In this document: piece after piece, positions 55,674-64,000 of the stretch | Position numbering within the stretch: position 1 is the stretch's first letter | Layout of the letters: each line of letters opens with the position of its first letter | Source of the DNA: Coturnix japonica | Taxonomy: Eukaryota; Chordata; Aves; Galliformes; Phasianidae | Assembly (NCBI RefSeq): GCF_001577835.2 | Contig: NC_029529.1 | Span: 8,124,157 to 8,188,156, forward strand | Length of the DNA stretch: 64,000 nt | Reading direction: 5' to 3' | Notes under the pieces: model-generated | The model's database searches: none | Told to the model about the DNA's origin: nothing | What the model saw: the letters and a program-made list of their open reading frames with translations, nothing else | Made by a program: the position numbers and the translations under genes

Positions 55674-58038
55674 CTGTAAAACAAAGAATAACAAATGAGA
55701 AGTACTTAGCAGGATGGAGCTTTATCTGAAATAGAGCAGCACCAATTAATTAACACTGTACTTACTCTCTCTGCATCGTGCTCAAGCCCAACGTCATGGT
55801 GCTCCAGTTCATCATCCCGACATTGCTTTATTATCTTTAAAAACAGCAAGTAATTAGTAAGTCTGCTTTGCAGAAAAGTCAAGGCAGCTGAATACAGAAC
55901 CACAGTCTGTCGTTCATTGTGTGCACGAGAGTAAGCCCGGGTCTCTCAGAAGCTTCCCCAGGTCTTCAACTTCCAAGAACAGGATTATTTATATCATCTC
56001 CCCAAACTAGAGTTATTTAAATGTTCTGCAGGAGTATTGAAGAAAACAAAGCTACTGTGATCTCTGAGGTCCTTTTCAGCTCAGGCCATTCTATATCACT
56101 ATCTTTTTAAAAATTTTAAGAAAACCTGTAGTCACAGTAATTAACTGGTTTGTCACACACATCTGCTACCTTGACAATTCAATTAACTAAATTAAGGCGT
56201 CTGCCTTGACAGATTACCAGTAAGGGTATTTCCTTGTTACCCAACACAGCTTTTGTCCATTTCAGCATAGTCTAAAGAACACTGTTTTTTTCCTCTAAGT
56301 TTTCCAACTAGGACAAAAAGATCTAAAGAATTTCCTCTTGGTCTGACTGGAGATAACCAGGACATCTGAATAACTCCAGCCACTGTCCCCATCCAAGAAG
56401 TTTGCTTTCATTACTGTTCCTCATACTGAGGCTGTGAATAACATTATTACTCAACTCCTTCTTCTGTATTCTGCACTCAGATACCAGCCCTTATTTTCAT
56501 AGGCAATATTTTCCTTATGCACATCAGCACAATCTGGTTACATAAAAACACAAATACAATTTGGATAGAAGCAGACTTGTCAGCATGTTAAACTAGACAC
56601 AACTGAACACAGTAACATACAGCAAAGAACTAGAACTGTATACACAGGCTGTAAAGTAAGCTCCTACCACAAATAAGTTGAACTTGCAATATCTGAGGTC
56701 AGCCCTTCATGAACACCCTACAGGAGCACATCCCAGTGCAACTCCTAAAGCAACTGGGAAATAATTCTCTTGCAGAGCTAACAAACACTAACTCCTTTCT
56801 TCCTCTGAGCAGTGTTCAAAACTAGACTCACATAGTAACATTTTGCTTATGCTGGATATGATCATGTCATCACTGCTTTCCCTTTTCTCCCTCCTAACCC
56901 CTACCTTTCAATTAAAAGTAACCACAATTAAGTCCCACCTCTCCCAGAGAAAAGGGGAGCAATGAAGCACTGAAAGCATGCTGAAGTTAATCTAATGTAT
57001 GTTTTAATTTGCTACTCAATAGGCTTAGTGCTGCTGAAGGAAGGAAGAGCCATCTTTTATCCTAAAATTTCTATTCACTTTGGAATTCTAAACAACAGAA
57101 TTGAGAGATGCTGGAAATCCAGATTGGTGCAATATTTTAAAAGTCAAGTCATATTATAAAGTTCAATGAATTTCTGACGTCCCTTTCAAGCCACAGTTAC
57201 CTGCATCAGTTCTTTGTACTTTTCTGGATCTTCTTCCATCAGAGTTCGGATCTGGTTGTTATAGTGGTCTGAAATGCTCTCTTCCACTGCTACTGTGCAA
57301 GCCATTGCACCCTTCTTTCCAAGCAGAGAGCTTGCAGCCCCTGTGATTGCAGTACCAAACGTACACAAACAGTGAAATCTGAAACAACGTGAATAATTGA
57401 AGCACGTGAAGACTTCCAAAACCAACAACAGCAACAGTAACACAAACTCACCTAAAACAAAGCCTGCTACATTCCAGAAAGGCAATAAGACAGTAGGTCG
57501 GACTCTGTATGCAACCATTAACTCATTAAACTTTTTCAGGTGTTCTTTTTCTTGATTCCACATTTGCTGTAACAGAACCAAATGACAGCACAGACCCGAG
57601 AAGTTCAACTCTCCGCTATAACCAAGCAGCGCAACGCAGACCAGGAGGGCTCGTGTCCACGCACCTGGATGAGCGGCCCGGCTGCCGACCTGCCCAGCAC
57701 GGCCATCTGCCCGGCATAGATGCGGTTGGCACCGAACTCCCCGGCGTGGTCCACGCGGATGATGCGATCGATGACGGCTTTGTTGACGCCGTGCAGAGCC
57801 GGCCTCGTGCTGCAGGGCCTCGGGGCGGGGACAGGCCGCCTTCCACAGCGACCTGCCGGAAGGGACACAGGTGAGCCGGGCTCTGCCGCCGCCCGGCCCC
57901 GGCTGTAAGTGCCCAGGCGAAAGGCTCGGTCCGTCCGGCATTGGGCAGCGGCAGCTCCGTACCCGCAGGGCCCCTCAGCGCTCGGTACCGGCCCAACGAG
58001 CCCCGCAGCGCCGGGGTCAGAACCGCGGCGGCCGCCAT
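55596..58038 (-). CDS. COQ7: COQ7, mitochondrial demethoxyubiquinone hydroxylase
   Basis: Six coding exons: 58038-57963, 57852-57665, 57566-57452, 57340-57201, 55834-55766, 55673-55596. They total 666 nt (221 residues plus stop; human 217 from memory), all GT-AG with matching phases. The enzyme hydroxylates demethoxyubiquinol in coenzyme Q synthesis on the matrix face of the inner mitochondrial membrane. Residues 1-45 are Ala/Arg-rich without acidic residues, as expected of a transit peptide. All six di-iron ligands of the family are present: E64 (DHAGE), E94 and H97 (NQEKEH), E146 (VEES), E182 and H185 (DELEHH). The hydrophobic NVAGFVLGAASSLLGKKGAM stretch is the membrane-associated region. 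The start is the first ATG of the exon in a GC-rich region and fits phase 1 joining. Four of its five introns are about 90-110 nt, unusually compact. Confidence 0.97.
55766..55834 (-). CDS. COQ7: COQ7 coding exon 5: second ExxH motif
   Basis: 69 nt encoding IIKQCRDDELEHHDVGLEHD and AER. Acceptor TTTAAAG, donor AGA|GTAAGT. It lies 1.37 kb from exon 4. Confidence 0.96.
57201..57340 (-). CDS. COQ7: COQ7 coding exon 4
   Basis: 140 nt encoding GAASSLLGKKGAMACTVAVE, then ESISDHYNNQIRTLMEEDPE and KYKELMQ. Acceptor ATCACAG, donor CAG|GTAACT. Confidence 0.96.
57452..57566 (-). CDS. COQ7: COQ7 coding exon 3: EKEH motif
   Basis: 115 nt encoding QMWNQEKEHLKKFNELMV and RVRPTVLLPFWNVAGFVL, plus one base. 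Acceptor TTACAG, donor TTTTAG|GTGAGT. Confidence 0.96.
57665..57852 (-). CDS. COQ7: COQ7 coding exon 2: first iron ligand
   Basis: 188 nt after acceptor CCGGCAG. It holds the rest of the Arg/Pro-rich presequence, then VNKAVIDRIIRVDHAGEFGA and NRIYAGQMAVLGR. Donor ATCCAG|GTGCGT. Confidence 0.95.
57963..58038 (-). CDS. COQ7: COQ7 coding exon 1: transit peptide
   Basis: 76 nt encoding MAAAAVLTPALRGSLGRYRA and LRGPA plus one base. The donor is GCGG|GTACGG. The sequence differs from human, as mitochondrial targeting sequences usually do. This is the least certain border of the gene because it rests on phase and splice site rather than similarity. Confidence 0.8.
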
Positions 58039-58412
58039 CCCGCTGACCCCGACGCCTTTGCGTCGCGCTGCTTACGTCATCACCGCGAGCCGCCCGCCTC
58101 CCGCCGCCATCACGATTCCCATTGGCTGCCCGCCTCCTCCGCACTGGGCAGCGGAGTTGTCAATCTAAATCAGCGTCTCCTGGTTCCCATAGGAACGAAA
58201 GGGAGGCGGGAAGCGGGAGCCCATGAGGCGGGAGCCATGAGGTAGATCCCGCTTGGTGCCACAGGGGGAAGCTATGGAAGGCCTCACACATGGTAGCGTC
58301 GTGTTAAACGTGTTTCACAGCCAAATAAAGCCAAAAAACAAACTGCCAACACGGCTTCCATCGTCCAATAAAACGTTTTTTAAAAGATCAGATACTGGAT
58401 TTTAAAATTTGG

Positions 58413-58418
58413 TTTATT
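58413..58418 (-). terminator. Putative TMC7 polyadenylation signal
   Basis: AATAAA on the minus strand about 910 nt past the TMC7 stop, with cleavage inferred near 58395. The 3' UTR would be 58395-59326. Confidence 0.5.
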
Positions 58419-58715
58419 ACACGTTAATCAAAAACTGAGGACGGAAAACATTACAAAACATCACGTAAAAAGGAATTATCTTACATGAAACACCAGTGTG
58501 CGACCAGGAAATGTCGAGTAATGTACACAGCAATGTGCAGGAAAACTGCCTTTAAATAGAGGGAGAAACTCGTAGGTTACGTGGAACCATCGATCTGAGT
58601 CACACAGCTGCATCTGTCCATTAAACAAGATCTAAAGGGCAGCAGCCGAGCTCTGAATGCTGCATTTCTGACTATAAATAACGCCCAAACATTCACATTT
58701 TAGAACACGGAGCAG

Positions 58716-58745
58716 TATTCGAGGCACTTGTATTCAAGGCACTTG
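58716..58745. repeat. 15-bp tandem duplication in TMC7 3' UTR
   Basis: TATTCGAGGCACTTG is followed immediately by TATTCAAGGCACTTG, with one mismatch. Confidence 0.85.
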
Positions 58746-59326
58746 TTCAGAGCTGAAATGCAAGCAGTACAGCCTTACCATCTGCGAGAGGCTCCTGCAC
58801 AGCAGTGAGATCCTCCTCATGCTTCTTGATCTAGTGTTCAACTGCACTACTTCAAATCACGGACATGTGTCTCTTTTGCTTCCGTTTTAAAAGAGATCTG
58901 GGTGGGAAAAAGTCAGCCCCCGCCCCCAAACCACTCACCCCACCCCAATTATTTCAAGTATAATTTATAAAAACAGCATGGAGTTCTTAAATGGTTGCAG
59001 TTCTAATCATAATTTGCCCCAAACTCCTGAAAAATACAAACAAACCAGGAACTTATCAGTGATCCTAACAGCTCTGAGATGGTAGCAGCAGTAAAACACC
59101 CTGCCACAGAATGTTTCAAACAGGTCTAATATGGTACAAATAAGCTAAACTTCCAGTCTTGGAAACTATAAGGCCCACTAGCATAATCAACACTAACAAA
59201 AACATTAAGCACCTGCTACACAGATCACAGTACTGGTCAGCTGCTGTTTTTACATCCTGCAGATCATCTACCCTTATCTAGTGGTTCCAGGAGCATCACA
59301 TGCGAACTTCTGGCTTTTTGTGGTTT

Positions 59327-59386
59327 TCAAGAATTTTTCTGAGCTTCTGTTAGTTTTTCAATTAGGAACAACTTGTCACGACTCTC
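59327..59386 (-). CDS. TMC7: TMC7 last coding exon
   Basis: 60 nt encoding [19 protein letters not shown] and TGA (59329-59327). The ESRDK and LTEAQ blocks match the human C-terminus. Confidence 0.95.
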   Translation of the reverse strand, partial: ESRDKLFLIEKLTEAQKNS

Positions 59387-62300
59387 CTGGAAAGACAGAA
59401 TAAAAAGTACACTTCAGATAAAAACACGTACAAATTCTATATCTAACTCATTTCTTTATTAGAAGTAGATAGATGCTCTCATCACCAGCACTCTAATTAG
59501 TGGTTAACAGCACTCTCTCAACTGCCTAAACTAGAAGTTTAACAATGGCTTTGAAATCATTTACCTCACATCAGGAAGACTGTTTGTCCTCTGTATGCCT
59601 AATTACGGATGCCACAAGGAAAACTACTACAAAAATATAGTGGGTGAAACCTTACCATAACCAGTTGCTCCCTTAACTGCTCAACAACTCTTTTGTGCGC
59701 ACCAGCCAAGGCAATAAAATAGAACATAAGGAGGCTGCAAACAACAAACCAGCATTAAACATTAGCACCATGCAAACAAAAAGGCTACATTAGGTCTACA
59801 TGTATGGTCTACATATATACTTCAAATAAAAAGAAACTAAGGAAAAGGCACAGTAGGATATAGCTCTGCTGAAAAGCACCTGCTTTTTGTTACAGTCAGG
59901 CTGGGACAGAGCTCTAGAAGATGTAGAGGCAAGGCCTACTTCAGATTTTATAGGCTGTGTTTTGACAGGTTTCTCTCTATTGTACAGTTGTGGAGTGTCC
60001 ACTACAAGCAGTATTCAAAACCCAACTGGATGTGGTTCCTGGGCACCTACTCTAGCCTACCCTGCTTTGAACATCAGGGCTGAGTTACATCATCTCCAAC
60101 CTCAAACCCTAAAAATTTTATGAAATTGTAACAAATATTATCTATGAATCTATCTAGAATGACTATTTCAGTCCTCCCCTATTTTTATTTTTTTTTAACC
60201 TTTTAAACAAAATTTAATGAATAGAATTTGTGATCACAGGACTTACAACACCAATTTGCAGAACATTTAACAGTTCTGAGAAAGAGGAACATGGGAAATG
60301 GGCTGTGAAAGAGGAGGTGGAATAAAGCTAACAAACAGCAATAAATGGTCAAAGACAGGGCTGGAGCTTCATAGGGGCTTTGATGCTTCTGACTGTAGAT
60401 GAAAAATATGGTCTAAAATTTGTTTGCTATCAGCTCAGTAAGGAAGGAAACTAACCATTTATAACTAGGTCAGGTCTCCATAATACTTACCAGGCGACCA
60501 TAAAAAAAGGCACTGCAAAGGCTTCTGATGCTATGCCATAAAGGACTTTCTGCAGACCTATTGGAAAATGAAGTACTGTATCTGGAACAACAGCCCACGA
60601 AGTGTTAAAATTCCTGAATGGCCCACATGCCTTGGAAGAGGAGATACTGAAAAAAAAATAAAATAAAATCAGAAGATAAATGAGAGGCTACACTAAAACA
60701 TAAAGTAAGATAATCCAACACAAGCCAGCACTGTCTTGCTCATAGGAAAGACTTCACCTCATATATAAACTAAATAATAACTTTATGTTATTATAAGCAG
60801 GTATACAGTATTCTATTATATTATTTAAAAGTTATTCATCTGTTTCTAGGGAACTGACAACCTTAAAGCAAACGCCAACTTCATAGAAGTTCAATTGTCA
60901 CTTACTGTGCTATGCTGATTCCCACAGGAACAAAAGCTAAGATGAGTCCAATCAACAGCACCAGCAAGAAGAAAAAGTTGGAGCTTGATGCTCTGATAGG
61001 CCTACTCGTAGGTTTACGTGTGTGTATCAAACTGATCTGGAGAGAAAAAAAAGAGGAAGAATGTCACATCTGTGCATTAACATTTACTTTCCCACCAACT
61101 GTATTTTCCACCTTCAGATATGCTACCAGCTAACAAGCAATCATCCTTCCTTTATTGTACACAGACTGAGACAGACTCTACATTCTAGTAGAAATCAACA
61201 TCTCTCCTTTTGAGTAACAGTTTGATCCAGATCATACTTGTTCAGATCCAGAAAACATCAGTCCTGTGCTATACAATCTATGAAACAGCCTTAAAAAAAA
61301 TGTTTTCTTTGTTGTTGTTATTTGTTTGTATTGACACCAAACCCCTTCGTTACCTTTTTAATGTAAAAGATGATGAAGTATTTTATAGTTGCTATTGCAG
61401 GAAGTAGTGGTGAAAAGAAGGTTCCAATCCAGCAGATTGTCTGTCCATAAATGATTTCCAGGACATTGTCAGAAATTCCAAATTCCTGCAATCCCCACCA
61501 CTGAACTAGCTTCCAAGAGCAGTAAGTAACTAGTAACCTAAAATCAGAGAACATTGTTAAGTTCTAGAGTGAAGCTACAGAGCTTAGCTGAACCCTAACA
61601 CCTTTGAAATACACAGAGCACAGAAATTCAGCATTAAAGCATTCAGTGACAAGACAGAAAGATGTCTGAAGTAGATTGAAATCTCAAAAAAAAAAAGCAT
61701 CCGGGTAAGTACTCAACCAGAAATATTTTACTTTCAGATTGTCAATTAGTTAGAAATACAGTGAATTCATAAAGATAATCATGAATCATTTTGCAAAGGC
61801 ATGCTCAAAAGGCCGAGCCACTTACTTCCTAGGGAAGTCCACAAACAGGGTCATAGCAATAATTATTATGAAATCAAATATCAACAGTTTATACATTTCT
61901 TGCCCAACTGCAGACTCCCAGCACTAGAAAAAAACATCAGGAAAAAATAAATCAGGATCAAAAGTCTAATGACACTTGTAAATAAAAAAATGCTATCAAT
62001 CACTAAAGCAACAATCTTCTCAGTGCACATCAATAAAGCTACAACTGTAATAATTACCTTTTCTGAAGCGTTTAAGTGTTTCAGAGCATCCAAACCAAAC
62101 ATTCTATTTGTTTTTAATGACAATTTGTTATATTGAAGAAAAAGACAACGACAACACCACCTCAAATGAACTTCACAGTAGCCAGAAAATCTCTGCTAAA
62201 TTATTATCTGTTACTATAATAGAATAATCAGCATTAAATATATGGATGACAAGTGATATATAGACAGATATATTTGCACACAGCACTACTACAACACAAG

Positions 62301-63654
62301 CAGGAACCACAAGTCCAATTCTGAATACTTTTAAACAAGCAAACCTCGTGGAAAAAGAATCTCTTACTACAAGTTCAGGTGATTAAAGACCAAGATAAGT
62401 CTGCTTACAGGATAGAGTTCATAATCGTATCCACAGGCTTTACACCGGTCAGTGGCACAGTGGATCTGACTCCATAGAGAGAACAAGAGAACACCAATAT
62501 TGGCCAACCGCACAAAGACACACCTACAAGGAAAGCAAAAAGTAATCTTAAACTTCCCAAAACACAGCTATTCTGGCAAGTGACTCAACTGCCAGAGGAG
62601 CCCAATGAAGAAGCACAGGAGACTGAAAATGCAACATTTTTAATGGAATGAGCAGGCAGATATCACACAATTTTCTATCTTTAGTAGTAGGTTAAATTTC
62701 CTTTCACCTTCTCAGCTTCAGGCTACAGTTCTTCGTTTCTTTTCATTGTATTGTTCCTAAATCAGTTATTTACATTGAGCCCCCAGGCTCATTTGGTAGG
62801 GACTCAACCCACTGTGAACTATTCTCTCAAGTACAGCTGGAGAGGCCACACGAAAACTTTGTGTGCAGCACTGCCCTCAAGTGGCTTCAGGCCTTCAGAG
62901 GCAATTAATTAGCTGAACTAGCAATGCAAAGCACAGGCACTTGACAATGTTCAGATGCTTCGATCTTGAACTTACCACCTTAACCTGCCAAACACCAGTC
63001 CACACACTCAACTTAAGGCATCTTTTACTCCAAAACTTTCAACTTCTGCCTTGAGCAATGCCCTGCTTTGCTCACTGCGGTACAGCACTGTAACATGTGT
63101 GAAACCAGTTGCAGCGCACACATAATTGCACATCCAGGGAACTGCTGCAACAAAGTGGTGTGAATTCACAGCTCTACAGTCAGCACTTTCCTACTAATTT
63201 ACCTACTGACTTCCAGACTGTTGAGGATGTCCAGATCACACAGATAAATGGAACAGAAACTGGAACATTAAATGACTGCACTGTACTGTCATCAAAACAG
63301 GAGATTGTTTCCAGATTTGAAATGAGAGCTTACAATGAAACATCAGCCAAATAATGCCTGCTTGGCGTCCAGTGCCCAGGCCCTGTTACAGGGAGTCCAA
63401 CCTCTGACTCTTGATATTTGAATGTTTACAATACCTCAAACCTACCAAGAACAAGTTGTTCAAACATCCAAGGCCCCATAGCAAAAATATCTTTACCTCA
63501 TCAATGTCAGCCTGATTTCAAACGCTGGTGAATAATCTTCAAATCTGATCAGAACTGAAAAGATCTGAGGAGCAATGAAGTTGGCTGATGTGATCACGAT
63601 GGATGGCAAATATTGAACTAAGAGATTAGCCTGGAAGCCCACACCGTTCACATT
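59327..63654 (-). CDS. TMC7: TMC7, transmembrane channel-like protein 7 (C-terminal part)
   Basis: Eight coding exons in the window: 63654-63497, 62523-62409, 61923-61826, 61537-61354, 61036-60906, 60646-60491, 59734-59656, 59386-59327. All have GT-AG borders and compatible phases, and encode the last 326 residues plus TGA. The N-terminal half lies past the right edge, so the gene is partial only because of the window. The TMC signature [12 protein letters not shown] is intact in the third exon here. Hydrophobic segments occur in every exon but the last (for example [51 protein letters not shown]). Close identity to human TMC7, as I recall it ([31 protein letters not shown]), separates it from other TMC paralogues. 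The protein is a multi-pass membrane protein of the TMC/anoctamin-related superfamily; its ion-channel activity is less established than for TMC1/2. Confidence 0.96.
59656..59734 (-). CDS. TMC7: TMC7 seventh exon in window
   Basis: 79 nt encoding the final membrane helix [17 protein letters not shown] and EQLREQLVM, the start of a charged cytoplasmic tail. Confidence 0.95.
60491..60646 (-). CDS. TMC7: TMC7 sixth exon in window
   Basis: 156 nt encoding [20 protein letters not shown], then an extracellular-type loop and [12 protein letters not shown]. An N-T-S sequon lies in the loop. Donor CCTG|GTAAGT. Confidence 0.95.
60906..61036 (-). CDS. TMC7: TMC7 fifth exon in window
   Basis: 131 nt encoding [20 protein letters not shown] and a membrane helix ([19 protein letters not shown]). 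Acceptor TCTCCAG, donor CACA|GTAAGT. Confidence 0.95.
61354..61537 (-). CDS. TMC7: TMC7 fourth exon in window
   Basis: 184 nt encoding [20 protein letters not shown], then [20 protein letters not shown] and [19 protein letters not shown]. This is the most conserved exon here. Donor AAG|GTAACG. Confidence 0.97.
61826..61923 (-). CDS. TMC7: TMC7 third exon in window: TMC signature
   Basis: 98 nt encoding [12 protein letters not shown], then a membrane helix ([16 protein letters not shown]) and DFPR plus two bases. CWE is the invariant TMC triplet. Donor GGAA|GTAAGT. Confidence 0.96.
62409..62523 (-). CDS. TMC7: TMC7 second exon in window
   Basis: 115 nt encoding [20 protein letters not shown] and a cysteine-containing loop ([18 protein letters not shown]). 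Acceptor CTTGTAG, donor CCT|GTAAGC. The loop differs from human but keeps three of its cysteines. Confidence 0.95.
63497..63654 (-). CDS. TMC7: TMC7 first exon in window
   Basis: 158 nt after acceptor TTCTACAG. It encodes [20 protein letters not shown], then [20 protein letters not shown] and EIRLTLM plus two bases. It starts in phase 0; the preceding exon is not resolved in the remaining 346 bp. Confidence 0.94.
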
Positions 63655-64000
63655 CTGTAGAAGAAAAGAGAAAGATGACACTACACACAGACAGACATGT
63701 CTGGCACTGTGCTCTCTTCAGTGTCGTGCTATCATCTCTATCTGTCCTCAAACACTACTGTTGACTCAAAGTCCTCAGTCCTCACTTCTCTCTGCAATCC
63801 TGACATTTTAGAGAAGTCCATCAAGAATACAACTTTCCTCTTACACAGCCAGTGTCCATCACATCATCAACGAACAGAGGAAAGAGACTGAAGTCTCCAT
63901 TTGTAGCAGGCTAATTAAACCCTGGTGTCCTATAGAGAACTCGATTACTATTGAGAAACTGCTGGCTGTTCTTGCTGCTCTGCTTCTGAATCACTCTTCC
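63655..64000 (-). other. TMC7: TMC7 intron, running past the window edge
   Basis: Upstream of the first TMC7 exon in the window. No exon with a usable phase-0 donor was identified. Confidence 0.6.

Larger units (their letters stand above)
57600..58130 (-). promoter_or_regulatory. COQ7: COQ7 CpG-rich promoter with CRE-like and CCAAT sites
   Basis: CpG-rich sequence spans exons 1-2 and the region just upstream. On the minus strand TGACGTAA (58079-58072), an ATF/CREB-type site, lies 34 nt before the ATG. CCAAT (58125-58121) lies about 83 nt before it. No TATA box is seen. The TMC7 polyadenylation signal is less than 400 bp upstream, so the promoter must fit in this small gap. Confidence 0.6.
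58395..59326 (-). other. TMC7: TMC7 3' untranslated region
   Basis: About 930 nt from the stop to the inferred cleavage region. It is AT-rich, with no coding potential, and includes the 15-bp duplication. Confidence 0.5.

Noticed and set aside
63900-64000. Polar Gln/Glu-rich open segment possibly being an upstream TMC7 exon
   Set aside because: No donor in the phase needed by the next exon, no clear match to TMC7, and it is cut by the window edge.

Overview
The window is nuclear DNA from a vertebrate, almost certainly a bird and most likely a galliform. It has spliced GT-AG genes with short exons, CpG-rich promoters, CR1-type LINE fragments as the only recognisable transposons, and compact introns. 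Five protein-coding genes lie on the minus strand in the order TMC7 (3' part, right edge), COQ7, ITPRIPL2, SYT17, CLEC19A. From memory, this is the order and common orientation of the orthologues on human 16p12.3, so the block is conserved synteny. No operon-like, phage, CRISPR, tRNA or rRNA structure was seen.

Layout from left to right: CLEC19A, a secreted C-type lectin, occupies about 0.45-6.1 kb in five coding exons. SYT17, a two-C2-domain synaptotagmin-like protein, occupies about 7.1-34.8 kb in eight coding exons that sum to 474 codons, including a 15-nt first coding segment and an 18-nt microexon. A stretch without a recognised gene runs from about 35.2 to 43.2 kb. ITPRIPL2 is a single coding exon (46.76-48.24 kb) with a probable 3.5-kb 3' untranslated tail. 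A second gene-free stretch runs from about 48.9 to 55.5 kb. COQ7, the ubiquinone-synthesis di-iron hydroxylase, occupies 55.6-58.04 kb in six coding exons. TMC7, a transmembrane channel-like protein, fills 58.4 kb to the right edge, with its last eight coding exons present and the N-terminal half outside the window.

The genes are functionally unrelated neighbours (lectin, vesicle-traffic protein, nucleotidyltransferase-fold membrane protein, mitochondrial enzyme, membrane channel-like protein) and do not form a pathway. The most notable point is in CLEC19A: exon 3 has exactly the expected length but carries a +1 and a -1 indel that cancel, with an in-frame stop between them, while the other four exons look intact. 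I found no convincing undescribed system; the other findings are modest features of gene architecture, regulation and local sequence.
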